Below are positions 1 to 7,371 of a DNA stretch of 37,282 nt, piece after piece; position 1 is the first letter of the stretch; every line of letters begins with the position of its first letter. The stretch is from an uncultured beta proteobacterium (GTDB taxonomy: Bacteria; Pseudomonadota; Gammaproteobacteria; Burkholderiales; SG8-39): positions 1 to 37,282 of the forward strand of contig CAIOLO010000062.1 of the NCBI GenBank assembly GCA_903859155.1. Reading direction: 5' to 3'. The position numbers were made by a program, and so were the translations under genes. The notes beneath the pieces were generated by a model. The model made no database searches and was not told where the DNA came from. It was given only the letters and a program-made list of their open reading frames with translations.

Positions 1-1727
1 GCCAGCGAACTCAGCACGAACCGGTTGCCGAAGTTCGGCAGCCAGTTGGTGAAATTCTTGATCGAACTGCGTCGCGGAAGCCGTTCCAGATCGGTGTAGA
101 ACCCGACCATGCTGGCCCCCTGAAACCAATAGGATTTGACACCCATGTAGCCTTGAGCAAGAGCGTCACAGAACGATACCGAATTGTATGTCTTTTCCAA
201 GCGATAGAACCCGGGGTCGCGGGCCTTCAGGTAGGCAAGCGCTGCGGCCGTGCCGTCGCCGTAGCCGTAGCCGGGGGTCTGGCGCGTGACGGCCTCGCGC
301 TGCGCATGAAACGAAGGATAGTTGATCACAACCGCCTCGGTGGCAATCAGGCCCAGCGCGAGCAGCACGAACTGTCGCCACTGCAGCACGGGCCCCAAGG
401 CCAGGCCCAGCAGCATGGCGACCCCGAGAAATGCCAGTATCTTGATGGCATGAGGCATCGACACCACCGGACGCAACTCGCCCCCGAGCACGATCAGCAA
501 CATTGCCAGCACTGCCGCCCCGCTTCCCAGCAACAGCTTGAAGTGGATGCCGCGTTCGAAGATGCCGCCCAGCGCCCTTGCGAACAGTACCAGCAGCAGA
601 ATGCTGATCCAGAGATTGTTGACGCGAAAATAATCGAGACCGAAACCGAACGCGAGGTAGCGTACCGCAGGAAAGGCGATGAACAGCCCGATTGTGAGAC
701 CACCCGCGACCAGAACCCTGCGGTCGGTTTGCGAGCCCCGCCACAGTTGCGGGATCAGCAGCAAGGGCAGCATGCCCACGTAGAACACCGGGCTCTCGAG
801 GTAGTTCATCCAGCCGGTATGCTGGTCGCCTACGCCGAGAATGTTCTTGTGGAACATGCCGGCGATCTCGAAGAGGACCGTGATGGCGTCGTTTGCCGAG
901 AACAATTCGCCCAACCGGTCGCCGAATCCGGATTGCGCGCCGGTGACGCGCGGGCTGTCGAGCATCAGGAATACCACCGGCAGCAACACCGGCGCGGCGA
1001 GGAGCAGGCCGGCAACGCACTGCGGGAGGATCGAGCGCAGCCAGCTCACGATGGTTGCGCGCGGGCGCTCCGAGGCGAAGGCCGCCGCGGCAAATGCGTA
1101 TGCAACAAAGACGCCGACCGAAACCATGAACGCGCCGCAGTAGGCCGCCAATGCCACGACAAGCGGAATCATCCAGGAATTGCGCTGCGCGTCGTGGCGG
1201 GCGAACGCCCACAGCAGCAGCGCGTAGAGTACGAATTCGGTCGAACCCGGGTCCCACTGTCCATCGGTGATGACATAGCCGCAAAACGTATAGGCGAGCG
1301 CGGCCATAAGGGCGATATCACGGCGCATCCCGACGGCCGATATGAAAGCGTAGAACGACGCGCCGCCGGCAAAAAGCTTGGCCAGATAGACCCAGATGCG
1401 CATCTCCAGGACATGTTCCGGGCCGGCCGCGATGCCGAGCAGTGCGAACGGATTCAGGGACGGGAGCAGCACCGCGCCCAGACCGACGTTGAACGACCAC
1501 GCACTTGCCCAGTTTGCCGGGTTTGCCGAGTGCATCAGCACCGGCACGAATTGCTCAAAGGTGTCGCTGCCGATATCCACAAAGGCAAAAAAGCGGTCGC
1601 CGAAGAGGTAATCGTGAAACAACGCAAACGCCACGGCGGCCTGCAACGCCGCCAGCAATGCCCAACCCGTGTATCGATTGCTGCCGGACAACGCGGATAA
1701 CTCGGGGGATGACGGGGGCAGCACCAT
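1..1727 (-). CDS. YfhO-family polytopic membrane protein (partial, C-terminus beyond left edge)
   Basis: The frame opens at the ATG at 1727 and stays open to the window edge, giving 575 visible residues. I translated it directly. The protein is strongly hydrophobic with about a dozen membrane segments. It carries features of the bacterial YfhO family: DIGSDTFEQF at residues 51-60 after the first membrane segment, W-SFNVGLG at about 78-84 and NPFALL at 92-97. Family members are large (about 800 residues) and are linked to glycosylation of lipoteichoic acid or cell-surface polymers; the exact role in Gram-negatives is unclear. The ribosome-binding site is weak (GAGAA about 8 bases ahead). The gene diverges from a glycosyltransferase at 1848, so a joint role in surface glycan modification is a reasonable inference. 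Family call fairly sure, substrate unknown. Confidence 0.72.
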   Translation of the reverse strand, partial: MVLPPSSPELSALSGSNRYTGWALLAALQAAVAFALFHDYLFGDRFFAFVDIGSDTFEQFVPVLMHSANPANWASAWSFNVGLGAVLLPSLNPFALLGIAAGPEHVLEMRIWVYLAKLFAGGASFYAFISAVGMRRDIALMAALAYTFCGYVITDGQWDPGSTEFVLYALLLWAFARHDAQRNSWMIPLVVALAAYCGAFMVSVGVFVAYAFAAAAFASERPRATIVSWLRSILPQCVAGLLLAAPVLLPVVFLMLDSPRVTGAQSGFGDRLGELFSANDAITVLFEIAGMFHKNILGVGDQHTGWMNYLESPVFYVGMLPLLLIPQLWRGSQTDRRVLVAGGLTIGLFIAFPAVRYLAFGFGLDYFRVNNLWISILLLVLFARALGGIFERGIHFKLLLGSGAAVLAMLLIVLGGELRPVVSMPHAIKILAFLGVAMLLGLALGPVLQWRQFVLLALGLIATEAVVINYPSFHAQREAVTRQTPGYGYGDGTAAALAYLKARDPGFYRLEKTYNSVSFCDALAQGYMGVKSYWFQGASMVGFYTDLERLPRRSSIKNFTNWLPNFGNRFVLSSL

Positions 1728-1847
1728 TGGCGATTTTCTCGTTAGTGCCCGGGGTGAACGGCAGGTTGCGGGCGACAAGCGGTTAGAAAAGCGATAATAA
1801 TTAAAAATGCATGCTACGCGCATCCGATCCACAACGAAGAACGCTGA
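1728..1847. promoter_or_regulatory. Divergent intergenic region with AT-rich putative -10 (plus strand)
   Basis: This 120-bp gap separates the divergent YfhO-like and glycosyltransferase genes. Positions 1793-1798 read GATAAT inside an AT-rich run (about 1786-1810) that stands out from the GC-rich surroundings. The best -35-like hexamer, TTGCGG at 1766-1771, sits 21 bases upstream, which is too far for a standard sigma-70 promoter, so the call is tentative. No matching minus-strand promoter is obvious. Confidence 0.3.
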
Positions 1848-3023
1848 ATGTCTGTCCTGGCGACGACCCTCCGCGCCCTGATCAGACGCCGCAAGACGGT
1901 CCCGGACGCGGAACGGGGAGACCGCCTCTACGCTCAGGCCAACGAAGCCTTCGAGGCCGGCAGGCACACCGAGGCCGAGTCACTTGCCGCGCAGGCGGGA
2001 AAGCTGCTTCCGGACAGCTGGCAGATTGCCCTGTTGCACGGTCTCGCCCTGCTCGAACTGGGGCGCTGGAAACAATCCTCGGACGCGATGGACAGGGCGC
2101 TTGAACTCGGCGCCGACCACCCCTACTGCGTCATGGCGGAAATGATCCGCGCCGTGGCGCTTGCCCGCAATGCCAGTGCCCGCAGTGTGCCAGCGGCTCC
2201 GCTGCAACTGGAACCTGCCCCCCCGTCATTTTCGGTGATCGTGTGCAGCATCTCCACGGAGAAATTTGCCAAGGTGTCGGAGAACTATCGCCGCCTTCTT
2301 GCCGGCGTTCCGCACGAGATCATCGGCATTCACGACGCGCAATCGCTTTGCGAGGGCTACAACCGCGGGGTGCGCCAGAGCCGCGGCGACCTCCTCGTTT
2401 TTTCCCATGACGACATCGAGATCCTTTCGCCCGATTTCGCGGCGCGGTTGATCAGCAACCTGGCCGTGTCGGACCTGGTCGGGGTCGCAGGCACCACCAA
2501 GGTCAGCGGCGGCAAGTGGAGCAACTCGGCCTGGCCCCACACCCACGGCCAGGTCTGCCACCGCAATCCGGACGGAACCCTGAAGCACACCATTTACGGA
2601 CCCGGTTTCGGTTCGGTCGGCGGCATACAGGCGATGGACGGACTGTTGTTTGCCGGCTGGAGAAAGTCAATCGAGGACATCGGCTTCGACGAAACGACCT
2701 TCGATGGCTGGCACTTCTATGATCTCGATTTCTCGTTTCGCGCCTGGCTGGCGGGACTAAGGTTGCAAATCAGCTACGACCTGAGGGTTGTCCACGATTC
2801 GGAAGGCAGCTACGACGCAAACTGGAATCGCTATGAGCAACGCTTCCTGAAAAAGCACGAGGGCCGCTTTACCCACCTGCCCCCCCAGGCCGGTGCGCGC
2901 TACACCATGACGCGCCTGCTCTCAGACCAGGAATGGGCACTGGTATCGCACCATCTGCTGTCCAGACGGGAACGCATTCTGGATGCAGGACCGGGCGCGA
3001 CGAAACCGACGCACCCACGGTGA
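1848..3023 (+). CDS. TPR-containing StrF-like family 2 glycosyltransferase
   Basis: This 391-residue protein begins with a basic stretch, then about two tetratricopeptide-like helices pairs at residues 23-92, a short linker, and a glycosyltransferase domain at about 125-355. The catalytic domain resembles the StrF-type group (Glyco_tranf_2_5): it opens with FSVIVCSIS, has GYNRGVRQSRGD near 170-181 and the HDD motif at 187-189 in place of a classical DXD, and later YDLDFSFRAW. No signal peptide or membrane segment is seen, so it should act on the cytoplasmic side using a nucleotide sugar. The acceptor is unknown. The TPR part may dock a partner or a repetitive acceptor. It diverges from the YfhO-like gene. 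Ribosome-binding site GAAGA is weak. Family confident, specific role not. Confidence 0.8.
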   Translation: MSVLATTLRALIRRRKTVPDAERGDRLYAQANEAFEAGRHTEAESLAAQAGKLLPDSWQIALLHGLALLELGRWKQSSDAMDRALELGADHPYCVMAEMIRAVALARNASARSVPAAPLQLEPAPPSFSVIVCSISTEKFAKVSENYRRLLAGVPHEIIGIHDAQSLCEGYNRGVRQSRGDLLVFSHDDIEILSPDFAARLISNLAVSDLVGVAGTTKVSGGKWSNSAWPHTHGQVCHRNPDGTLKHTIYGPGFGSVGGIQAMDGLLFAGWRKSIEDIGFDETTFDGWHFYDLDFSFRAWLAGLRLQISYDLRVVHDSEGSYDANWNRYEQRFLKKHEGRFTHLPPQAGARYTMTRLLSDQEWALVSHHLLSRRERILDAGPGATKPTHPR

Positions 3024-3155
3024 AATACTCCCGCGGCGGCTAATTCTGCGGCGCCTTCAGTCCTGGCGAAACATTCCGGACAAAGAAACCAAGCGACCTC
3101 ATTGCCCGCTCTCCGGAGAACTGCCTGTCGTCGGGTCGCCTTGTGTCGTTGCTTG

Positions 3156-3187
3156 AATAAAAACGGCGCCGGAGACAAGCCTGCGCC
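3156..3187 (-). terminator. Rho-independent terminator of the 8678-3208 operon
   Basis: On the minus strand the arms GGCGCAGG and CCGGCGCC (3187-3180 and 3172-3165) form a stem with one internal mismatch around a 7-base loop, followed by G and TTTTTATT (3164-3156). It lies about 20 bases past the stop codon of the Bug receptor gene and points the right way. The plus strand has no T tract after the stem, so it should terminate only minus-strand transcripts. Confidence 0.65.
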
Positions 3188-3207
3188 ATTGCCCGGAAAC
3201 CGCGCAA

Positions 3208-4158
3208 CTATTCGGGCTTGATCCCCGCTTCGGAGAGTACCTTGTTGAATTTCTGCAGGTCGTTGCGGATGCGGTTAGAAAAATTCTCAGGCGGGCCGCC
3301 GACTATGCTGAATCCCTGCGCGGCGAATAACTTGATGAGATCGGGCGATTTCATCACTGCATCGAACTCGCGATTCATGCGCGCCACGACATCGCGTGGC
3401 ATGCCCGCCGGCCCAAGCGCACCATGCCAGCCTTCGAACCACATGTCCGGAAAGGTCTCCGCCGCCGTAGCCAGTTCGGGGAAGCCGAAGCCTTCGCGTT
3501 TGGGACTCAGGGCGGCAACCGCCTTGACCTTGCCCGCCTTCACCTGGGGCAGCGCCATGTACACCGCGTCGAACAGAATGTTGACTTCACCGCCCATCAA
3601 GGCCGTCATGGCCGGCCCGTTGCCCTTGTAGAGGACCATGATCATGTCGGCCTTGGCATAGGCGCGCAGCAATTCGCAGCCCACCGTCGGCAGAGCACCC
3701 GAAGAAGCGCAGCTTATCGAGCCCGGCTTGGAACGGATGGCTGCGAGCACGTCGGGAAAGGTACTCGGGCCGAAAGCATTGCTCGCCAGCATCACGAAGC
3801 CGTTCGACATGAGAAAGCTGATCGGGGTGAATTCAAGCGGGTCGGGACTGCCTTTGACGGATGCTGGGTTGGTCGCCATGCCGGAAATCGCGTAGAGGAT
3901 GGTATAGCCGTCAGGCGGCGATTTCAAAACGGCATCTGCGCCAATATTGCCCGAGGCCCCGGCGCGCGTCTCCAACACGACGGGTTGGCCGATGCGCTCG
4001 CTGAACCTGGGGGCGATCACCCGCGCAGCCGAGTCGGCAGGTCCGCCCGGCACGAAAGGTACGATCCACTTGATCGGCTTGCTCGGGAAGCTCTGCGCCT
4101 CGACCTGTATTGAGCAGGCCGCGCACATCACGACCATCGTAATTTCCAGGATCTTCAT
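3208..4158 (-). CDS. Bug/TctC-family periplasmic tricarboxylate-type solute-binding receptor
   Basis: A 316-residue secreted protein. The start at 4158 is chosen because GGGAGG lies 5 bases ahead of this ATG; a longer open frame to 4242 lacks such a site. The signal peptide runs to about A21, and the mature protein begins QSFPSKPIKWIVPFVPGG, the hallmark opening of Bug (TctC) receptors of the tripartite tricarboxylate transporter family. The middle contains GASGNIGADAV and PPDGYTIL, both family-typical ligand-pocket regions, and the length is normal. The receptor binds a carboxylate in the periplasm and normally delivers it to a TctAB membrane pair. No tctA or tctB is in the window, so this is an orphan receptor, as is common in Betaproteobacteria. 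It is the last gene of a minus-strand cluster, 22 bases after the aldolase-like gene. Ligand unknown. Confidence 0.93.
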   Translation of the reverse strand: MKILEITMVVMCAACSIQVEAQSFPSKPIKWIVPFVPGGPADSAARVIAPRFSERIGQPVVLETRAGASGNIGADAVLKSPPDGYTILYAISGMATNPASVKGSPDPLEFTPISFLMSNGFVMLASNAFGPSTFPDVLAAIRSKPGSISCASSGALPTVGCELLRAYAKADMIMVLYKGNGPAMTALMGGEVNILFDAVYMALPQVKAGKVKAVAALSPKREGFGFPELATAAETFPDMWFEGWHGALGPAGMPRDVVARMNREFDAVMKSPDLIKLFAAQGFSIVGGPPENFSNRIRNDLQKFNKVLSEAGIKPE

Positions 4159-4180
4159 ATTGCCTCCCATTATGTGACCG

Positions 4181-4924
4181 CTATGCGCGCAGTGCCTTGG
4201 CTTTCCATGCCGCCCAGGCGCGGCTCGCCCCGTAACCTTCACGCGCCTCGATCAGCCGCGCTTCCTCGGGGTCAAGATAGTTGACTGCACCGCCCTGCGC
4301 CATGCCCATCGCCTGGCTTTGCAGGGTGGCATTGAGGGACAGGAAGATGCTGCGCGTCACCAGGCGCGGCAGCGACGGCGCCACCACGGTCGCCCCGTGC
4401 CCGCGCATCAGCGCCGCCGGTTTTTTGCCGAGCACCTCGGCAAGCGCGCGGCCAAGCTGGTTGTTGCGGATCAGCATATCGGTCATACCGGCACAATCGC
4501 GGATCTCGAACACCGGGATGCCCTGCGCGATGAAGGCGGCGCGGTGATACAGGGGCCGCAGCGCGACACCGGTGACGCCGTAGGGGATCAGCGGCGGCGC
4601 ATGATTGTGGACCACGGCAAAAACGTCAGGCCGCGCCTTGTAGATTTCGCCATGTATGAAGCGCTCGCTGTATTGATCGCGCCCGCGCAGGTCGATCGGG
4701 ACGCTCTCCATGTCGTACTCCATGATGTCGGCGGCGCACACCAGCTCGGGCGCACGCGCGCAGGACAGCAGAAAGCGTTCCGGGTCCGCATTGTGGCGCA
4801 CGCTCACATGGCCCCAGCCGTCCAGCACGCCCTGATCGGCGAGGATGCGGTTGGCCGCGACCAGATCGTCGAGGAGATCGGGGTCTGCAAGGCCGGCCGA
4901 GGCCGGTGTGCTGTTTTCGTTCAA
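4181..4924 (-). CDS. Class II aldolase/adducin-family protein
   Basis: A 247-residue cytoplasmic protein of the fuculose-1-phosphate aldolase / ribulose-5-phosphate 4-epimerase superfamily. The metal site is intact by pattern: E93 in the HGE motif, H106 and H108 in VVHNHAPP, and H176 in MRGHGATVV. Such enzymes cleave or epimerise phosphorylated sugars by a zinc-enolate mechanism; relatives in catabolic clusters also act on hydroxy-acids or as decarboxylases, so the reaction cannot be fixed here. The start is a TTG at 4924 with GGGAGG about 9 bases upstream; no ATG occurs until residue 68, inside the fold. It lies 49 bases after the MetE-like gene and 22 bases before the Bug receptor, suggesting it processes the compound that receptor brings in. 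Confidence 0.88.
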   Translation of the reverse strand: MNENSTPASAGLADPDLLDDLVAANRILADQGVLDGWGHVSVRHNADPERFLLSCARAPELVCAADIMEYDMESVPIDLRGRDQYSERFIHGEIYKARPDVFAVVHNHAPPLIPYGVTGVALRPLYHRAAFIAQGIPVFEIRDCAGMTDMLIRNNQLGRALAEVLGKKPAALMRGHGATVVAPSLPRLVTRSIFLSLNATLQSQAMGMAQGGAVNYLDPEEARLIEAREGYGASRAWAAWKAKALRA

Positions 4925-4973
4925 GTCGGCAAGCCTCCCAGGCGGATCTTCGCTTCAAAACCAATCAGCGGCC

Positions 4974-6272
4974 TTATCGCGCGGCGCGCTTTTTGGAGCC
5001 CGCTTTGGAGCCCGCGGCCGGTTTGGCCACTTTACTCCCGGTTCGCGCGCCGGCTGCTTTTTTCGCAGGTTTCGCCACTTTCGCGGCGCCTGCTTTGCGC
5101 GGCGCGGCCCACAATGTTCTGGAGGCGATGCGGGCGCCCTCGGCCAGCGCCTCGAATTTCGCCCACATGACACTCGGATGAACGCGGCGGTAAAACGGGC
5201 CCTGCGCAAAGCCGCAGTCGGTGCCGGCGATCACCCGCTCGCGTCCGAGAATCTTCGCCAGCCGCGTGATGCGCTCGGCCACCAGCTCGGGGTGCTCCAC
5301 CACGTTGGTGACATGGCTGATGACCCCTGGCACCAGTATTTTGTCCTGAGGCAGCTTCGCGTCCTGCCACACATGCCACTCGTGTTCGTGGCGCGGATTG
5401 GCGCCTTCGATCACATACGCGCCGGCATTGACCTTCAGGATCAGGTCGACGATGTCCTTCAAAGGCACGTCGGTGACGTGGGGACCCGGCCAGCTTCCCC
5501 AGCACACGTGGTAGCGCACCCGATCCGCGGGGATGCCCTCGAGCGCATGATTGAGCACTTCAACATGCATCGCAACCCACTTGCGGAAATCCTTCAAGGT
5601 TCCCGGCGGCACCATGCGGTCATAGGTGACCGCGGCCCGTGCGTCATCGAGCTGCAATATCAGCCCGGCATCGACTATGGCCCGGTACTCGACGCGCATT
5701 GCGTCGGCGATGGCATGCAGGCAGTCCTCGTCATTGGCGTAGTACTCGTTCTTGCGGTCGGGGATGACGCTCGAGGGAGCCGCCACCGGAAGGAACCCCT
5801 CCTCGACCCCGCGCTTGGCAAGCGCCGCCTTGAAATTCCTGATATCGCGCTGCAATTCGCCCATGCCGGTGTAGGCGATCGGCGCGACGCATACCGAATC
5901 GCTAACCGTGGCGCGCCCGTCGCGCGCATCGAGCTCCGCATAAAACTCGGCAAAGCGCTCGCGATCCACGCCGCGGGCGAAGGGGTCCGGTGTGCCCGGC
6001 TTGACCGAGCGGCGCTCGAAACCGGACAGGCGCTCCAGCGCGTATTGCGACCAGCTGATGCCCTTGCCGAACTCGCCGTCGCTGGGGATATCGATGCCGA
6101 TATCGGCCTGCTGCTTGACCACCCTGGCCACAGCGGTCTTCAAGGTGCGCGCGAACGCCTTCCCGTCGAAGGACTTTCCCGATTGCCGCGCGCGAAGGTG
6201 GTCGAGCACCTCCGGCGGACGGATGAGACTGCCGACGTGGCTGGTTAGTATTCGCCTGGTGCTTCGTTTCAT
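4974..6272 (-). CDS. MetE-like (cobalamin-independent methionine synthase II family) methyltransferase with Lys/Ala-rich tail
   Basis: A 432-residue protein matching only the C-terminal catalytic barrel of MetE. The zinc ligands are present: H255 and C257 (YHVCWGSW), E289 (VIEGANPR) and C353 (AGTDCGFAQG). SHVGSLIRP at 11-19 and SDGEFGK at 64-70 are also typical of this short family. Short MetE-like enzymes transfer methyl groups to or from thiols, and many in catabolic clusters have unknown substrates. True MetE is about 750 residues with a duplicated barrel, so a housekeeping methionine synthase role is not assumed. ATG 6272 is chosen because GGAG lies 7 bases ahead. Residues 389-432 form a basic low-complexity tail rich in K, A, G and P, unlike the family and resembling nucleic-acid-binding tails. 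It sits between an aldo/keto reductase and an aldolase. Confidence 0.85.
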   Translation of the reverse strand: MKRSTRRILTSHVGSLIRPPEVLDHLRARQSGKSFDGKAFARTLKTAVARVVKQQADIGIDIPSDGEFGKGISWSQYALERLSGFERRSVKPGTPDPFARGVDRERFAEFYAELDARDGRATVSDSVCVAPIAYTGMGELQRDIRNFKAALAKRGVEEGFLPVAAPSSVIPDRKNEYYANDEDCLHAIADAMRVEYRAIVDAGLILQLDDARAAVTYDRMVPPGTLKDFRKWVAMHVEVLNHALEGIPADRVRYHVCWGSWPGPHVTDVPLKDIVDLILKVNAGAYVIEGANPRHEHEWHVWQDAKLPQDKILVPGVISHVTNVVEHPELVAERITRLAKILGRERVIAGTDCGFAQGPFYRRVHPSVMWAKFEALAEGARIASRTLWAAPRKAGAAKVAKPAKKAAGARTGSKVAKPAAGSKAGSKKRAAR

Positions 6273-6306
6273 GCCATTCTCCATTGCTGGCTGGATTAAT
6301 TGGGAT

Positions 6307-6333
6307 CGGCACCGAAATGATTTTTCGGCGCCG
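6307..6333 (-). other. Intergenic RNA hairpin upstream of the MetE-like gene
   Basis: On the minus strand CGGCGCCGAAA and TTTCGGTGCCG form an 11-bp stem around a 5-base loop. The single non-Watson-Crick pair is a G-U wobble only in minus-strand RNA (it would be A-C in the plus-strand RNA), which supports an RNA element in the direction of the operon. It lies about 70 bases after the aldo/keto reductase stop and 35 bases before the next start. No T tract follows, so mRNA processing or stability is more likely than termination. Confidence 0.5.
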
Positions 6334-6402
6334 AGCCGCGACCGCAAATTTTAAGCGATTGCGCCTGCGCTGGCCATCGGCGCCTCGCAACAGCCGGAAC
6401 AA

Positions 6403-7371
6403 TCAGGAAAGCTGGTCCCAGTAACGGACCATTTGCTCGCGCATGCGCGCATCAGGAATCCGTCCGCGCGCCGCATTGAGGTTGTCGAGCGCGAATTCCG
6501 GCCGGTCAGTCCCCGGTATCACCACGGTGACCGCGGGATTGGCCAGCAGGAATTTGAGAAAAAACTGCGCCCAGCTGGTGCAATCGAGTTCGTCGGCAAA
6601 CGGCGGCAGCGGCCTGCCGCGCGCGCGACTGAACAGGCGGCCGCGGCCGAAAGGAAGGTTGATCAGCACCGCGATGCCGCGCTCGCGCGCCAGCGGCAGG
6701 ATGCGCTCCTCCGCGTTGCGATTGTCCAATGCGTAATCGATCTGGATGAAATCGAGCTTTTCGCGCTGCACAATGCGCTCGAACTCCCCGTAGGCATTGT
6801 CGAAGGACGTGGTGATGCCGACGTAGCGCACCTTGCCTTCGTCTTTGAGCCGCCGGATGGTGCGCAGATGCGTGTCGGTGTCGCGGATGTTGTGCACCTG
6901 CAGCAGGTCAAGGCGGTCGGTGCCCATGTCGCGCAAGGACGCGGCCACCTGGTCGATGCCGGACTGTTCGCCCGTGGTGCTGATCTTGGTGGCAAGAAAC
7001 GCCTGCTTGCGCTGGCCGGTGTGGCGGAATATTTCGCCCAGGTTCTTCTCGGCGCGTCCATAGGTCGGCGAGGTGTCGATCAGGCTGCCGCCGTTATCGA
7101 GAAACGCACGGACTGAATCGACCAGCTGCGGGAACTTCGCGTCAGAGGTCTCGATTTCGTATGTCACGGCGGTGCCCACGCCGATGACCGGCAGCATCTC
7201 TCCGGAGGACGGAATCGGCCGCCGCAGCACCGGCCGGTCGGCCGCCAGCACCCGGCCCGCGGGTCCCAGCAGGCCCGCGGTCGCCATGACGCCGGCGGTT
7301 GCGGCGCAAGCACGCAGGAAGCGCGCGCGCGACATTGCGTTTGCCGCCATCCTTTCGCACCCTTTCATCAT
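6403..7371 (-). CDS. Exported aldo/keto reductase
   Basis: A 322-residue aldo/keto reductase. The catalytic tetrad is D99 and Y104 (LIDTSPTYG), K129 (LATKIS) and H160 (LLQVHNI); NAD(P)H-dependent carbonyl reduction is the family reaction. The N-terminus (1-44) looks like an export signal: SRARFLR at 14-20, a hydrophobic stretch and a VLAA cleavage region. This resembles a Tat signal with the second arginine replaced by alanine, so Tat export is plausible but not certain. Export would be fitting for a protein that takes its cofactor into the cytoplasm to fold. ATG 7371 overlaps the TGA of the upstream transporter by one base (TGATG), with a GGGGGGGA ribosome-binding site ahead, so translation is likely coupled. 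The substrate is unknown. Confidence 0.88.
   Translation of the reverse strand: MMKGCERMAANAMSRARFLRACAATAGVMATAGLLGPAGRVLAADRPVLRRPIPSSGEMLPVIGVGTAVTYEIETSDAKFPQLVDSVRAFLDNGGSLIDTSPTYGRAEKNLGEIFRHTGQRKQAFLATKISTTGEQSGIDQVAASLRDMGTDRLDLLQVHNIRDTDTHLRTIRRLKDEGKVRYVGITTSFDNAYGEFERIVQREKLDFIQIDYALDNRNAEERILPLARERGIAVLINLPFGRGRLFSRARGRPLPPFADELDCTSWAQFFLKFLLANPAVTVVIPGTDRPEFALDNLNAARGRIPDARMREQMVRYWDQLS

Noticed and set aside
153-1700. Long plus-strand open frame (515 codons) rich in Q, R, A, H
   Set aside because: It is antisense to the YfhO-like gene, whose membrane-protein translation is coherent across the entire stretch; composition is that of a GC-rich shadow frame.
4845-6248. Plus-strand open frame of 467 codons
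   Set aside because: Antisense to the MetE-like and aldolase genes, both with intact catalytic motifs; no recognisable domain in the antisense frame.
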